Positions 52,733-62,597 of a DNA stretch of 64,000 bases are shown in pieces. The DNA comes from Cytophagaceae bacterium. Its GTDB lineage: Bacteria > Bacteroidota > Bacteroidia > Cytophagales > Flexibacteraceae. Positions within the stretch are counted from its first letter, which is position 1; every line of letters begins with the position of its first letter. Position numbers and translations under genes: made by a program. The notes beneath the pieces were generated by a model that had not been told where the DNA came from, did not search any database, and worked only from the letters and a program-made list of their open reading frames with translations. The stretch lies in the NCBI GenBank assembly GCA_027485575.1, contig JAIXQU010000101.1, positions 1-64,000 on the forward strand, in the 5' to 3' direction.

Positions 52733-53743
52733 GTGAAAGTATTGGTGCTGCGCTTTTCTTCAATCGGGGATATTGTTTTGACTTCTCCTGTCCTTCGCTG
52801 CCTCAAAGAGCAGGTCAACGGGATTGAGATTCACTTTCTTACCAAGAAAAAGTTTTTCGGCTTGCTGGAACACAATCCCAGAATTTCCAGAATTTTCACC
52901 TTTGACGGCTCCCTTTCTGTAATCCTCCCAAAGCTAAAAGCCGAAAATTATGATTTGATAATTGACCTTCATAACAACCTTAGGTCCAATTATTTGAAGC
53001 TCAGATTGGGAAAACCTGCTTTTGCTTTTGACAAATTAAACCTGCAAAAATGGCTTTTGGTAAACCTCAAAAAGGACTTTATGCCGAACGTTCATATTGT
53101 GGAACGCTATCTGGAAACCGTAAAAAAACTTGGAGTAAAAAACGACGAAAAAGGTCTTGAATTTTTTCCCTGCGATTGCGAAAAGGTTGATGAATCCGAG
53201 TTTCCGTCCGAAATAAAAGGTTTGCCTTATGCCATACTTTCCATCGGTGGAACACATTTTACAAAAAAAATGCCTGTTTCAAAATGGATAGAATTGGCCT
53301 CTCAAGTCGCTCTCCCTTTGGTTATTGTGGGCGGTAAGGAGGATTTATATGTGGCAAATCAATTAGAAATTGAATTAAAAAAACAAGCCGGAAAAGTCTG
53401 GAATACCTGTGGTAAATTTACCATTGGGGGTTCTGCCCATTTGATTAAAAATTCTGCTTTGGTTTTGACCCATGATACTGGCATGATGCACATTGCGGCA
53501 GCTTTTCAAATTCCAACAGTCGCCATTTGGGGAAATACAACACCAAAATTGGGCATGTTTCCTTACAGGACCGAGCATATCAATTTGGAAGTGAACAATT
53601 TGGACTGTCGGCCATGTTCCAAAATTGGTTTTTCTGCCTGTCCAAAATCACATTTTGATTGCATGGTGAAACAGGATTTTAGCTACAAGCCATTGCAGAA
53701 GTTTATTGCCCAAGCCATCAAAATATCCGTAGCAAATGGCTGA
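52733..53743 (+). CDS. Glycosyltransferase family 9 (heptosyltransferase-like)
   Basis: A 336-residue GT-B enzyme of the ADP-heptose:LPS heptosyltransferase family. VLRFSSIGDIVLTSPVLRCLKE is the family opening, DLIIDLHNNLRS follows, and VLTHDTGMMHIAAAFQIPTVAIWGNTTP is the donor-binding block. The start is GTG at 52733. Its end overlaps priA by 8 bases, so the two are translationally linked despite unrelated roles. Likely acts in LPS core building, though the sugar cannot be told. Confidence 0.93.
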   Translation: MKVLVLRFSSIGDIVLTSPVLRCLKEQVNGIEIHFLTKKKFFGLLEHNPRISRIFTFDGSLSVILPKLKAENYDLIIDLHNNLRSNYLKLRLGKPAFAFDKLNLQKWLLVNLKKDFMPNVHIVERYLETVKKLGVKNDEKGLEFFPCDCEKVDESEFPSEIKGLPYAILSIGGTHFTKKMPVSKWIELASQVALPLVIVGGKEDLYVANQLEIELKKQAGKVWNTCGKFTIGGSAHLIKNSALVLTHDTGMMHIAAAFQIPTVAIWGNTTPKLGMFPYRTEHINLEVNNLDCRPCSKIGFSACPKSHFDCMVKQDFSYKPLQKFIAQAIKISVANG

Positions 53744-56222
53744 AATTGAAGGCATTGCAGGTCAGGAATATCTTCTTGATGTTTGGCTGCCTTTGGCTTT
53801 GCCCAAAAGTTTAACCTACAAATATGTATCCAATGAAGAACCACTTCCTGGAATGCGAGTGGTTGTCCCATTAAAAGGAAAAAAGCTTTACACTGGATTT
53901 ATTTGGAAGGTACATAGCTTACTTCCAACTACTTATGAGGTCAAACATTTGCTGGAAGTAGTTGACCAATCACCATTTTTGACTGATAGCCGGATGCGAT
54001 ACCTGGAGTGGATGTCCAGCTATTATTGCTGCACTTTGGGTGAAGTTTTGGCGGCCGCTGTTCCCTCTCCATTCCGCTTAAGTTCAGAGTCTTATATACA
54101 AATTCATCCTGATTTTGCGTGGCAAAAAGAAGACTGGGAAAGTGAAGAACATTGGATTTTTGCTTCTCTGCAAAAGAACCCAAAAATGCCGCTTTCAGAG
54201 CTTTTGAAAGCATTGGGGAATATGAGCCGGTGGATGAAAAAAATCCGGCAGTGGCAGGTAGAATCCAAAATCCTCATTTTTGATGAGCTAATGGACCGAT
54301 ATCGTCCACGAATGGAAACCTTCATTTCCCTAAATCCCAATTTCAGAACGGATGATGCATTAGATGCCTTATTTGCGGAATTTACAGATAAGCCTCAGGA
54401 AGAATCGCTTATGCTGAAATTTCTGAGCAAAACGCGGTTTGGCCAATTGGGCAATCAGGGCTGGCACATCAACAAGGAGAGTTTTCCAATCACTGAAAAT
54501 GAAAAGAAAACCCTTGCAAAACTCACAAAAAAAGGCATTCTTCAAATTGAAAAAACCAAGTTAGACCCCTATGCAGGTTTGGTTTCAAAGGAATTTGTGA
54601 GGCCAAAATTATCGCCAGCCCAAAGCCAGGCAATTCTGGAAATAGAGGAAGGCCATGAAGAAGAAAAAGTGGTTTTATTGATGGGTGTCACAGGTAGCGG
54701 TAAGACGGAAATCTACATTCACCTGATTACCAATTACCTGGAGCAAGGCAAGCAATGTCTTTTAATGTTACCGGAAATTGCAATTTCGGTACAAATGGTC
54801 AGCCGTTTGAAACAGATTTTTGGTGAAGACCTTGGGGTTTATCATTCAAAAGCCACGCTTCCTGAACGCATGGAAGTCTGGGAAGGTGTGCAATCCGGAA
54901 AGCTAAAACTGGTGGTTGGCGTCCGTTCTTCCGTTTTTTTGCCTTTTCAAAATTTGGGACTATTGATTGCAGACGAAGAGCACGATTCTTCTTACAAACA
55001 AGCAGAACCCGCACCCAGATATCATGGGCGTGATGCAGGAATTTTCCTGGCACATCAACATAAGGCCAAAGTTTTGTTGGGTTCTGCAACGCCATCTACC
55101 GAAAGTTATTTCAAGGCAAAATATGGAAAATGGCGATTGGTCAAACTTTTAGAACGTTTTGGTGGAGCCAATTTGCCCGACATTCAATATGTCGATATGA
55201 AGTTGGCAGAGCGGACTTTGCAGGTCAAACTGGATTTTTCAACTGCCGTGGTTGACCATTTGGCCATAACCAAAGTTGCTGGAAAACAGTCTATTGTGTT
55301 TCAGAATCGCCGTGGTTATGCGCCTTATATGCAATGCAAAGATTGTGGCTGGATTCCCTATTGTCCTTCCTGCGATGTTTCTTTGACCTATCACCAGGCA
55401 AAGCGTTCACTCAATTGCCATTATTGCGGCCACCAGGTTGATGTGCCCCGCCAATGTTTGGCTTGCGGTTCGGTGCAATTGCAGACTTCTGGCTATGGAA
55501 CTGAGAAGTTGGAAGAATCTTTGATGATGCTTTTACCTGATCTGCGCATTGCCAGAATGGACCAGGACACTACCCAAAGCAGGAAAAGTTTTGAACAATT
55601 GCTGGCCAGAATGAGGAACCAGGATTTGGATGTTTTACTTGGTACACAAATGGTTACCAAAGGTTTGGATTTTGAAAACGTAACCTTTGTTGCTGTTTTT
55701 GATGTGGATAGGGTTTTGCATTATCCTGATTTTAGGGCCAATGAAAGGACGTTTCAATTGCTTAGCCAGATTTCGGGTAGGGCAGGTCGCAGGCAGGAAA
55801 AAGGACTTGTGATGATTCAAACCAATAAGCCCTATCACCCAATTTATGCCATGATTGCCAAGGGCGAAAACATCCTTTTTTATGAGCAGGAAATTCTGCA
55901 CCGCCGTGATTTTAACTTTCCGCCTTTTGCCCATCTGATAAAGGTTACGTCCAGACATGTAAAACAAGAAATCACCCAAAAAGCCATTGAAGTTTTAGCC
56001 AGTTATCTTCGCCGGAAATTGGGAACAGATATGGTTTTGGGCCCGGAAGAGCCGATTATTGCCAGGCTTCGTAACCAGTTTATTTTCAATCTGATGCTTA
56101 AGATTCCACTCAATGTTTCAGCCCAAAAGGTGAAAGAAATCCTGGCTGCTGAACTCAAAATGGTTCAAACCGAAAAAGAACTATCCGGTGTGCAGTGGAT
56201 TGTGGATGTGGACCCTGTGTAG
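53736..56222 (+). CDS. priA: Primosomal protein N' (PriA helicase)
   Basis: Restarts stalled replication forks; a 3'-to-5' superfamily 2 helicase. 828 residues. An N-terminal fork-binding (3'BD and winged-helix) part precedes the motor with Walker A GVTGSGKT (317-324) and DEEH (413-416). The zinc-binding insert has eight cysteines (CKDCGWIPYCPSC, CHYCGHQVDVPRQCLAC). LLGTQMVTKGLDFENVTFV and QISGRAGRRQEKG are motifs V and VI. All motifs intact. It overlaps the heptosyltransferase gene by 8 bases. Confidence 0.98.
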   Translation: MAEIEGIAGQEYLLDVWLPLALPKSLTYKYVSNEEPLPGMRVVVPLKGKKLYTGFIWKVHSLLPTTYEVKHLLEVVDQSPFLTDSRMRYLEWMSSYYCCTLGEVLAAAVPSPFRLSSESYIQIHPDFAWQKEDWESEEHWIFASLQKNPKMPLSELLKALGNMSRWMKKIRQWQVESKILIFDELMDRYRPRMETFISLNPNFRTDDALDALFAEFTDKPQEESLMLKFLSKTRFGQLGNQGWHINKESFPITENEKKTLAKLTKKGILQIEKTKLDPYAGLVSKEFVRPKLSPAQSQAILEIEEGHEEEKVVLLMGVTGSGKTEIYIHLITNYLEQGKQCLLMLPEIAISVQMVSRLKQIFGEDLGVYHSKATLPERMEVWEGVQSGKLKLVVGVRSSVFLPFQNLGLLIADEEHDSSYKQAEPAPRYHGRDAGIFLAHQHKAKVLLGSATPSTESYFKAKYGKWRLVKLLERFGGANLPDIQYVDMKLAERTLQVKLDFSTAVVDHLAITKVAGKQSIVFQNRRGYAPYMQCKDCGWIPYCPSCDVSLTYHQAKRSLNCHYCGHQVDVPRQCLACGSVQLQTSGYGTEKLEESLMMLLPDLRIARMDQDTTQSRKSFEQLLARMRNQDLDVLLGTQMVTKGLDFENVTFVAVFDVDRVLHYPDFRANERTFQLLSQISGRAGRRQEKGLVMIQTNKPYHPIYAMIAKGENILFYEQEILHRRDFNFPPFAHLIKVTSRHVKQEITQKAIEVLASYLRRKLGTDMVLGPEEPIIARLRNQFIFNLMLKIPLNVSAQKVKEILAAELKMVQTEKELSGVQWIVDVDPV

Positions 56223-56330
56223 CAAAGGTTTAATACAGGTCTATAACTACGGGTAGGCCCCTTTTTGAATTGGGATGGCTTACTGGATACCATTCATAAA
56301 AAATACCCCAAACTATATTATTTTAAAAAA

Positions 56331-56338
56331 TACCTTTG
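56331..56338 (+). promoter_or_regulatory. Candidate minus-7 box of the S9 lipoprotein gene (TACCTTTG)
   Basis: Exact TAnnTTTG match 24 bases before the ATG at 56362. No minus-33 TTG at standard spacing. Confidence 0.45.
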
Positions 56339-56361
56339 GAAATTGATACATCTTTCAAATT

Positions 56362-58509
56362 ATGAAATTCAATTCCTGCCTTTTAATAGTGCTTTCACTT
56401 TCCTGTCTTTTTTCATGTGGCGAAAAAAAAGAGACCAATTCTAAAAAAATGATTACCCAAGCTGATTTTCCAAACTTTCCGATTGCTGAGAAAATTCCAA
56501 AAACTTTTGATGATTTTGGGACAAGCCGCGTTGATGATTATTACTGGATTAGAAGTCCAAAAGACCAGAAAACGCTGGACTACGTCAATGCTGAAAATGC
56601 CTATAAGGATACGGTGATGGCACACACCAAGCCACTTCAGGAGAAATTATTTTCAGAGTTAAAATCAAGAATCAAGGAAGAAGACCAATCGGTTCCTTAT
56701 TTCGAGAACGGCTATTTTTATTATGGCAGAACTGAAACTGGAAAACAATATAGCGTGTTGTGCCGAAGGAAAACCACGATGGATTCTCCTGAAGAAATTA
56801 TAATGGATTTTAACAAAGAATCTGAAGGCAAACCAACTTTCATTGTTGGCCAATCAGAAGTAAGTCCTGATGGCAACATATTGGCATATAGTTACAATCT
56901 GACGGGTTCCTCGGTTGAAACCGATCTATATTTTAAGGATTTGAAGACGGGTCAGATGTTGCCGGATGTGATCAAGGGAATTCAGGGAGTTGAATGGGCC
57001 AATGACAACAAAACAATTTTTTATGCCACAGCCAATGCTGCTTTGCGGGCTGACAAAGTTTTTATGCATCAATTGGGTCAAAAATCTGCTGATAATCAAA
57101 TTTTTATAGAGCCCAATGAACTTTTTAATGTTCGATTAAGAAAAACCAGAAGTCAGGCATTTATTCAAATTGTATCTGAGAGCTTTACAACCACAGATTT
57201 GCATTTGATTGATGCCAATAAGCCAGATGTAAAACCAATTCTTTTTACACCAAAAATTCAGGATGTAGAATATAATGTGGATCACCATACCGGTAAGTTT
57301 TTTGTTTTGGAACGAGACAAAGAACACAAGAATCGAAGGGTTTATGAGGTGCCATTAAAGGGGTTTGAGAACAGAAAAAATTGGAAAGAAATCATTGCCC
57401 ATCAGGCGGATACGAAGATTGAAAATATTAATGTTTTTGAGAAGTTTCTGGTTTATGTTACTAAAAAACAAGGACTTAAATCAATCCAGGCAAGAAACCT
57501 CACAACTGGAGAAATCAAAACGGTATCTTTTCCAGAGCCGGTTTATGTAATTGGGTCAGGAGCCAATCCGAACTATACAGCCACTAAGTTCAGATATAGT
57601 TATAGTTCGCTTAACAGGCCGCAATCTACTTTTGACTATGACCTTTTGGAAGACAAAAGCATAAAACTTAAAGAGCAGGAAATTCCTGGCGGCTTCAATG
57701 CCGAAAACTATACGGTTGAACGGATTTGGGCCAAAGCAAAAGACGGAAAGGAAGTTCCGATGGCAGTTATTTATAAAAAGGATTTACAGAAAAACGGAAA
57801 AAATCCAGCTTTGCTATATTCTTATGGATCTTACGGTTATCCTACAGAGGCTAATTTTAGTTCCAGTATTTTTAGTTTGGTAGATAGAGGTTTTGTGTAT
57901 GCGCTTGCCTCGATTCGTGGGGGAGATGACCTAGGTGAGGAATGGTATGAGGATGGAAAACTGCAAAACAAGAAAAACAGTTTCACGGATTTCATTGCAT
58001 GTGCGGAGCATCTGATTGATCAAAAATACACGCAACCATCCAAACTCGCTATTATGGGAGGTAGTGCAGGCGGCTTGTTGATGGGTGCCGTAGTCAATAT
58101 GCGTCCTGAGTTGTTTCAGGCAGTTTTGGCCCTGGTCCCATTTGTGGATGTTATCAATACAATGCAGGATAAAACCTTGCCGCTCACCACGCAGGAGTAT
58201 GAGCAATGGGGCGATCCCGCTGTAAAATCAGATTTTGAATACATGAAAAGCTACTCGCCTTATGATAACATCGAAAAGAAGAATTACCCAAATATTCTGG
58301 CTACGGGTGGTTTAAATGATTCACAGGTTGGCTTTCATGAACCAACAAAATGGGTGGCCAAACTTAGGGCAATGAAAACAGATCAAAACCTTGTTTTACT
58401 TCAAATTAACATGAAATCAGGACATGGTGGGGCTTCAGGGCGGTTCGATAAACTGAAAGATACTGCATTTTACTATGCCTTTGCTTTGGATAGATTGGGG
58501 GTAGAATAA
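56362..58509 (+). CDS. S9 family peptidase lipoprotein (oligopeptidase B-like)
   Basis: A 715-residue prolyl-oligopeptidase-fold enzyme. A lipoprotein signal (LSLSCLFSCGEK, Cys19) places it on an envelope membrane. The N-terminal segment DDYYWIRSPKDQKTLDYVNAENAYKD is characteristic of oligopeptidase B, which cleaves after basic residues. The propeller (about 130-430) precedes the hydrolase domain with Ser568 (GGSAGGLLMG), Asp653 (GLNDSQVG) and His688 (SGHGG). Likely digests short peptides in the periplasm or at the surface. Monocistronic. Confidence 0.95.
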   Translation: MKFNSCLLIVLSLSCLFSCGEKKETNSKKMITQADFPNFPIAEKIPKTFDDFGTSRVDDYYWIRSPKDQKTLDYVNAENAYKDTVMAHTKPLQEKLFSELKSRIKEEDQSVPYFENGYFYYGRTETGKQYSVLCRRKTTMDSPEEIIMDFNKESEGKPTFIVGQSEVSPDGNILAYSYNLTGSSVETDLYFKDLKTGQMLPDVIKGIQGVEWANDNKTIFYATANAALRADKVFMHQLGQKSADNQIFIEPNELFNVRLRKTRSQAFIQIVSESFTTTDLHLIDANKPDVKPILFTPKIQDVEYNVDHHTGKFFVLERDKEHKNRRVYEVPLKGFENRKNWKEIIAHQADTKIENINVFEKFLVYVTKKQGLKSIQARNLTTGEIKTVSFPEPVYVIGSGANPNYTATKFRYSYSSLNRPQSTFDYDLLEDKSIKLKEQEIPGGFNAENYTVERIWAKAKDGKEVPMAVIYKKDLQKNGKNPALLYSYGSYGYPTEANFSSSIFSLVDRGFVYALASIRGGDDLGEEWYEDGKLQNKKNSFTDFIACAEHLIDQKYTQPSKLAIMGGSAGGLLMGAVVNMRPELFQAVLALVPFVDVINTMQDKTLPLTTQEYEQWGDPAVKSDFEYMKSYSPYDNIEKKNYPNILATGGLNDSQVGFHEPTKWVAKLRAMKTDQNLVLLQINMKSGHGGASGRFDKLKDTAFYYAFALDRLGVE

Positions 58510-58575
58510 AATTTGGTAGGATAGATTTGAACTAAAACACCTGATTTATCAAATAATTCCTACTTTTTTGCATGC

Positions 58576-59463
58576 ATGAAAAAGAAATCGCTCGGTAAAA
58601 CAGGTAGTTCATGGACTGTAATTTTTACAATCGGACTGGCTCTTTTTAACCTGGGTGTTTTTGGTTTGATTTTGCTTTTTGGAAATCAGATGTCAAAGAT
58701 AATAAGGCAAAATTTTGAAATTCAGGTGTTTATGAATCAAGATTTTGATTTGGGATCTGTTAAAGAGTTTCAAAAAAAATTGGCTTCCGAACCCTTTGTG
58801 GCCAGGAATAAAAACGGCCTTCCATCAATAAACTATATAAGTAAAGAAGAAGCAGGACAACGTTTTATGGTAGAAACAGGAGAGGATTTTTCTCAATTTT
58901 TGGGCGAAAATCCACTTCGGGATGCATTTTCCATCAAGGTATCAGAAAGGTATTTGAGTCCTGAAAAATTGAAGGAAATAAAAACAACATTGACTGCAAT
59001 ACCTGGAGTATTTGAGGTGGTTTATGTTGAAAGTTTGATAGATTCAATTCAGGAAAACATTCAGAAAATAACTTTAATTTTTTCTGCCATCGCCTTTTTG
59101 CTGGTTTTTACGGCGGTTTGGTTAATTCGAAATACCATCCGACTTTCAATTTATTCCCAAAGATTCTTAATCAGAACTATGTCTTTGGTTGGGGCTAATA
59201 ACTGGTTTATTCAAAAACCTTTTGTCTGGAATATGCTCCTTCAAGGATTTATTGGGGGCCTTTTGTCAGGAATTTGCCTACTTCTTGGCCTTCATTTTGT
59301 GAAAGACTATTACCCACCGATTCAGATGGTGCTGGTTCCTGAAGAGATAGGTTTTTTGATTGTTATACTGTTGATATCCGGAGGATTTCTGGGCGGTTTA
59401 ACCTCCTGGTTATCAATTAGAAAATATATAAATAAAAACCTGGATCAGTTACATATCTATTAG
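58576..59463 (+). CDS. ftsX: Cell-division permease-like protein FtsX
   Basis: A 295-residue four-helix membrane protein of the FtsEX complex that controls septal peptidoglycan hydrolysis. One N-terminal helix, a periplasmic domain (FEIQVFMNQDFDLGSVKEFQKKL, INYISKEEAGQRFMVETGEDFSQFLGENPLRDAFSIKV) and three C-terminal helices (IFSAIAFLLVFTAVWLIRNTIRLSIYSQRFLIRTMSLVGA). ftsE is not adjacent. The nearby hairpin (59484-59503) closes transcription. Confidence 0.93.
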   Translation: MKKKSLGKTGSSWTVIFTIGLALFNLGVFGLILLFGNQMSKIIRQNFEIQVFMNQDFDLGSVKEFQKKLASEPFVARNKNGLPSINYISKEEAGQRFMVETGEDFSQFLGENPLRDAFSIKVSERYLSPEKLKEIKTTLTAIPGVFEVVYVESLIDSIQENIQKITLIFSAIAFLLVFTAVWLIRNTIRLSIYSQRFLIRTMSLVGANNWFIQKPFVWNMLLQGFIGGLLSGICLLLGLHFVKDYYPPIQMVLVPEEIGFLIVILLISGGFLGGLTSWLSIRKYINKNLDQLHIY

Positions 59464-59480
59464 AATTTGAAAAGGCAAAA

Positions 59481-59507
59481 AAATACCAGAAGTTGCTCTG
59501 GTACTTT
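59481..59507. terminator. Intrinsic terminator between ftsX and the convergent beta-barrel gene
   Basis: TACCAGA and TCTGGTA (59484-59490, 59497-59503) with a 6-base loop, extended by AAA/TTT-like flanks (AAATACC, GGTACTTTT), serving both convergent genes. Confidence 0.75.
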
Positions 59508-59516
59508 TCTTTTGAC

Positions 59517-60086
59517 TTAAAAGGCGTAGCCTATTTGAAATGTACTGGCAAAGAAAGAACCTGGTCCAGTTGTGTACCAAATGAGTCCGGATATATCATA
59601 GTCATTGTTGATATTGTAGCTTTTGAAGCCAATGTTCAAATCTATAACAAAGCTTTTTTTCTCCCCGATCAAAAACTGGTAACCCAATGCACCACCATAA
59701 CCAATACCTGAGATATTAAATTTGCCATCTGTAACAGGATTTCCATCTATATCTGTATAGTCTAGAGCTGGTGATTTATGGTTATAGTAACCAAAAAATG
59801 GCTGCAGATAAAAACCCTCTGGTGCTACACTTCCTAAATAAAAACGTGCAAAAGGAGCTAACTGAAAACCAGGATAAATACCATAATAATAAGATAGTTG
59901 AGCACCAGTTGAAAACCACTTTGCCAAAGCGAACTCTCCTTTCACTCTGAATTTTGAAAGTAAACCCAGGGGCGCCCCGGTTATTACACCTTTTTTTCCG
60001 TGTTCATCCGCTACACCGGAATATGCGTTTTGACCAAAAATTGTAGCTGCAAGCAGCGCTGATAAAATAAAGACTTTGATGTTCAT
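59517..60086 (-). CDS. Outer-membrane beta-barrel protein
   Basis: A 189-residue protein with a signal peptide (MNIKVFILSALLAATIFGQNAYS). Its strands alternate aromatic and polar residues, and the C-terminus ends in phenylalanine (STFQIGYAF), typical of outer-membrane porin-like barrels of the OmpW/DUF3575 kind. The clearest strands are GAQLSYYYGIYPGFQLAPFARFYLGS and GYQFLIGEKKSFVIDLNIGFKSYNI. It is not large enough for a TonB-dependent receptor. Divergent spacing of 588 bases follows upstream. Confidence 0.8.
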   Translation of the reverse strand: MNIKVFILSALLAATIFGQNAYSGVADEHGKKGVITGAPLGLLSKFRVKGEFALAKWFSTGAQLSYYYGIYPGFQLAPFARFYLGSVAPEGFYLQPFFGYYNHKSPALDYTDIDGNPVTDGKFNISGIGYGGALGYQFLIGEKKSFVIDLNIGFKSYNINNDYDISGLIWYTTGPGSFFASTFQIGYAF

Positions 60087-60389
60087 AAATTATTTATTTT
60101 TTGGCAAGAAAATAAAAATTATTTATGAAGTAGATATTTCTTTGCTATTTCTTCATTTGATGACTATGCTATAGTTTACGCCTAGGGAGTATTAAAGAAA
60201 AATTTATGGTATCGATATTCGTTTTTTTAGGTTTATCTACCTTTGGAGATGGATTAATGATCAGTACATTTAGTGATATATCGTCAAAATTTCAATTTAC
60301 AATAATTTCCTTTTAAATTTTTTTATGTTGATATTCAAGATTTTAAAAAATATTTTTGGCTATTAGGGCAGGGTTTGTTTTTTGAAAAA

Positions 60390-60407
60390 AAGTATTGTGC
60401 AATACTT
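60390..60407. repeat. 18-bp inverted repeat in intergenic DNA
   Basis: AAGTATTG and CAATACTT face each other across TG. It could be a regulator site for the beta-barrel gene 300 bases further on, or chance in AT-rich DNA. Confidence 0.35.
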
Positions 60408-60444
60408 CGGTTCCCTTAATGCTTGAACTCAGTTTTAGCAATTC

Positions 60445-60606
60445 TTAAAAAGCAAAAACAGTTTTATTTCTGGCTTCGCTTTCAAAATTTTTGATAGGAA
60501 ATTTTTAGGTGCTAAACCTTGACTCATCTTCTGGCTTGATTTCCTTTTTGAGTTCGACAAACAGAAAATTCTCTATCACATGGTTTTCCCAATGGAAATT
60601 TCTGGT
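60445..60606 (-). pseudogene. Possible decayed coding remnant
   Basis: On the minus strand the frame reads IENFLFVELKKEIKPEDE..., a stop at 60505-60507, then KFPIKNFESEARNKTVFAF and a stop. Both halves look protein-like and share a frame, suggesting a dead gene fragment. Too short to identify. Confidence 0.25.
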
Positions 60607-60624
60607 TTAAAGTGTCCCAAAAAT

Positions 60625-60655
60625 AAAATAGCCCGGAGTAAAACCGGGCTATTTT
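60625..60655 (-). terminator. Intrinsic terminator of the zinc-ribbon/Nif3 operon
   Basis: AAAATAGCCCGG and CCGGGCTATTTT (12-bp perfect stem, 7-base loop), with a T run on the minus strand, 20 bases past the zinc-ribbon gene. Confidence 0.9.
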
Positions 60656-60674
60656 GTATATCTTAACTTAAGAA

Positions 60675-61439
60675 TCAGGCTTTTGTCTTGGTTGGAGCAA
60701 CTAACTCCTCAATAACTTCGACGTCAGCAAGGACCCTTCCGCAATGTTCACAAACTATAATTTTCTTTTTTTCCCTGATATCAGCTTGCCTCTGAGGTGG
60801 AACCTGGTTGAAACACCCACCACAAGCACCTCTTCGAACTTTTACCACAGCCAGGCCATTGATTGAGTTTTGTCTGATTCGGTTGTAGCTATACATGAGT
60901 CTTTCCTCAATTTTTGCTTCAGCAGTTTCTCTTCCCACCCTTAGCTTTTTCTCTTCTTCAGTACTTTCAGATACAATTGAATCCAATTCAGCTTTTTTGG
61001 CTTCCAAATCTCCTTTTCTACCAAGCATTCTGCTTTCAATATCGGAAATTTCAATATTTTTCTTTTCTACTCGAAACAGAGTTTCTCTGTTTTTCTTTTC
61101 AAAAAGTTGAATGTCAAGTTCTTGAGACTCAATCTCTTTAGAAATTGCTTCAAATTCCCGGTTGTTTCTGACATTGTTTTGCTGCTCCTGATATTTCTTG
61201 ATAAGCTTTTCAGAATCCTTCATTCCAGCTTTGCCTTTAACAACTTCCTGGTTTAATTCTTCTATTTCAGCTTTGAATTTCCCTATCCGGGTTTCATAAC
61301 CTGCAAGTTCATCTTCAAGGTCCCTAACCTCTTCTGGAAGGTCACCTCTGATTTTTAGTAACTCATCTATTTGAGAATCAATCTTTTGAAGAGCCATTAA
61401 GGCATCTAGTTTCTGAGAAACGGTACTTTCTGTTGACAT
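60675..61439 (-). CDS. C4-type zinc-ribbon coiled-coil protein (CT398-like)
   Basis: A 254-residue protein with a long coiled coil (about 10-185, rich in Glu, Lys, Ile, Leu) and a C-terminal zinc ribbon of four cysteines (RRGACGGCFNQVPP and VCEHCGRVL). The family pairs with Nif3-type genes in many bacteria, as here: nif3-like lies 3 bases upstream. Proposed roles in rRNA or export remain unsettled. The operon ends in a strong terminator. Confidence 0.9.
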   Translation of the reverse strand: MSTESTVSQKLDALMALQKIDSQIDELLKIRGDLPEEVRDLEDELAGYETRIGKFKAEIEELNQEVVKGKAGMKDSEKLIKKYQEQQNNVRNNREFEAISKEIESQELDIQLFEKKNRETLFRVEKKNIEISDIESRMLGRKGDLEAKKAELDSIVSESTEEEKKLRVGRETAEAKIEERLMYSYNRIRQNSINGLAVVKVRRGACGGCFNQVPPQRQADIREKKKIIVCEHCGRVLADVEVIEELVAPTKTKA

Positions 61440-61442
61440 TTT

Positions 61443-62537
61443 TTAAGCGTAGAAAACTGGATTTGTCTTTGTTTTCGACAAAAGGACCGCAATATTAGGA
61501 AATTCATTTGATAATTTCTCCATTATTAATTCAGAAGTAAATTGTTCAGACTCGTAGTGGCCAATATCCATCAAGGTGATTTTTCCCTCAGCATCAAAAA
61601 ATTCATGGTATTTGATGTCTGAAGTAATGAAAACGTCGGCATCGGCTTGTTTGGCATTGTTGAGAAGAAAGTACCCTGAGCCGCCACAAAGGGCAACCTT
61701 CTCTACCATTTCTTTTGAAGACTGTGTGTACTTAAAGGTTGTGAGGTCAAACTGCTTTTTTACCAAATCCATAAATTCCTGTTTGGGAATGGGCTTTGCC
61801 AGATTGCCTACCATTCCCGAACCTACCTCCTGCCATTCATTATCCAATTCTACAAAACCGTAAGAAACCTCTTCGTAAGGATGTGACTCGATTAATGCAG
61901 TTAATACCTTGTTTTTTAAAAACTTAGGCAATATTACTTCTATTTTCCATTCTGATAATTCTTCCAGTATGCCATTTTTTCCAATGCTTGGATTGGCTTT
62001 ATGGTTAGGTAAAAAGCGGCCTTTTCCCTCTGTGGAAAAGCTGCATTGGTTATAATTTCCTATTTCACCCGCTCCAGCCTTATGAACTGCCTCTACCACC
62101 TTTTCCTTGTATTCAAAAGGAACATAAAAGTAAAGTTGAACTAGTTTTCCCTCGGTTGGTTTCAAGATTCGAATATCTTCAAGAGCCAATCTGCTGGCCA
62201 TTTTTGCATTTACACCTGTTTGAATGGAGTCAAGATTGGTGTGTAATCCAAAAATTCCGATTTGGTTTATCAAGGCATTTTCAATCGTTCTTGCCACATA
62301 ATTTTGGCCATTAAGCCGCTTTAACCCTTTGAAAAGTATTGGATGATGGCTCACAATTAATTCACAGCCTGATTTTTTTGCTTCCTCCACCACATCTTCT
62401 GTGGTATCAAGCGAAACCAAAATCCTTGAAACGTCCCTTTCTTTTCTACCAACCAATAAACCAACATTGTCATAATCCTCCGCTAAAGATGGGTTTGCCC
62501 AGCCGTCCAGGAAGGAAATTATATTCGAAATTTGCAT
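61443..62537 (-). CDS. Nif3-like dinuclear metal-centre protein (YbgI/YqfO type)
   Basis: A 364-residue metal-binding protein. Opening DGWANPSLAEDYDNVGLLVG and VSHHPILFKGLKRL contain ligands of the metal pair; YHEFFDAEGKITLMDIGHYESE (His, Glu) is the C-terminal ligand block. The extra middle domain (about 130-240) is the PII-like insert of the longer YqfO subgroup. GTP cyclohydrolase activity has been suggested for relatives; the in vivo role is unclear. 3 bases from the zinc-ribbon gene. Confidence 0.95.
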   Translation of the reverse strand: MQISNIISFLDGWANPSLAEDYDNVGLLVGRKERDVSRILVSLDTTEDVVEEAKKSGCELIVSHHPILFKGLKRLNGQNYVARTIENALINQIGIFGLHTNLDSIQTGVNAKMASRLALEDIRILKPTEGKLVQLYFYVPFEYKEKVVEAVHKAGAGEIGNYNQCSFSTEGKGRFLPNHKANPSIGKNGILEELSEWKIEVILPKFLKNKVLTALIESHPYEEVSYGFVELDNEWQEVGSGMVGNLAKPIPKQEFMDLVKKQFDLTTFKYTQSSKEMVEKVALCGGSGYFLLNNAKQADADVFITSDIKYHEFFDAEGKITLMDIGHYESEQFTSELIMEKLSNEFPNIAVLLSKTKTNPVFYA

Positions 62538-62597
62538 TGAAGGAAAATAGATTTAATTTTTTAAACGGAATATAAATGATTGAATGAAAACGGTTTA

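Larger units (their letters stand above)
60087..60674. other. Intergenic region with a palindrome, a decayed frame and a terminator
   Basis: A 588-base AT-rich region between two minus-strand genes. It holds AAGTATTG-TG-CAATACTT (60390-60407), a protein-like frame with one internal stop (60445-60606) and the terminator at 60625-60655. Nothing else was recognised. Confidence 0.6.
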
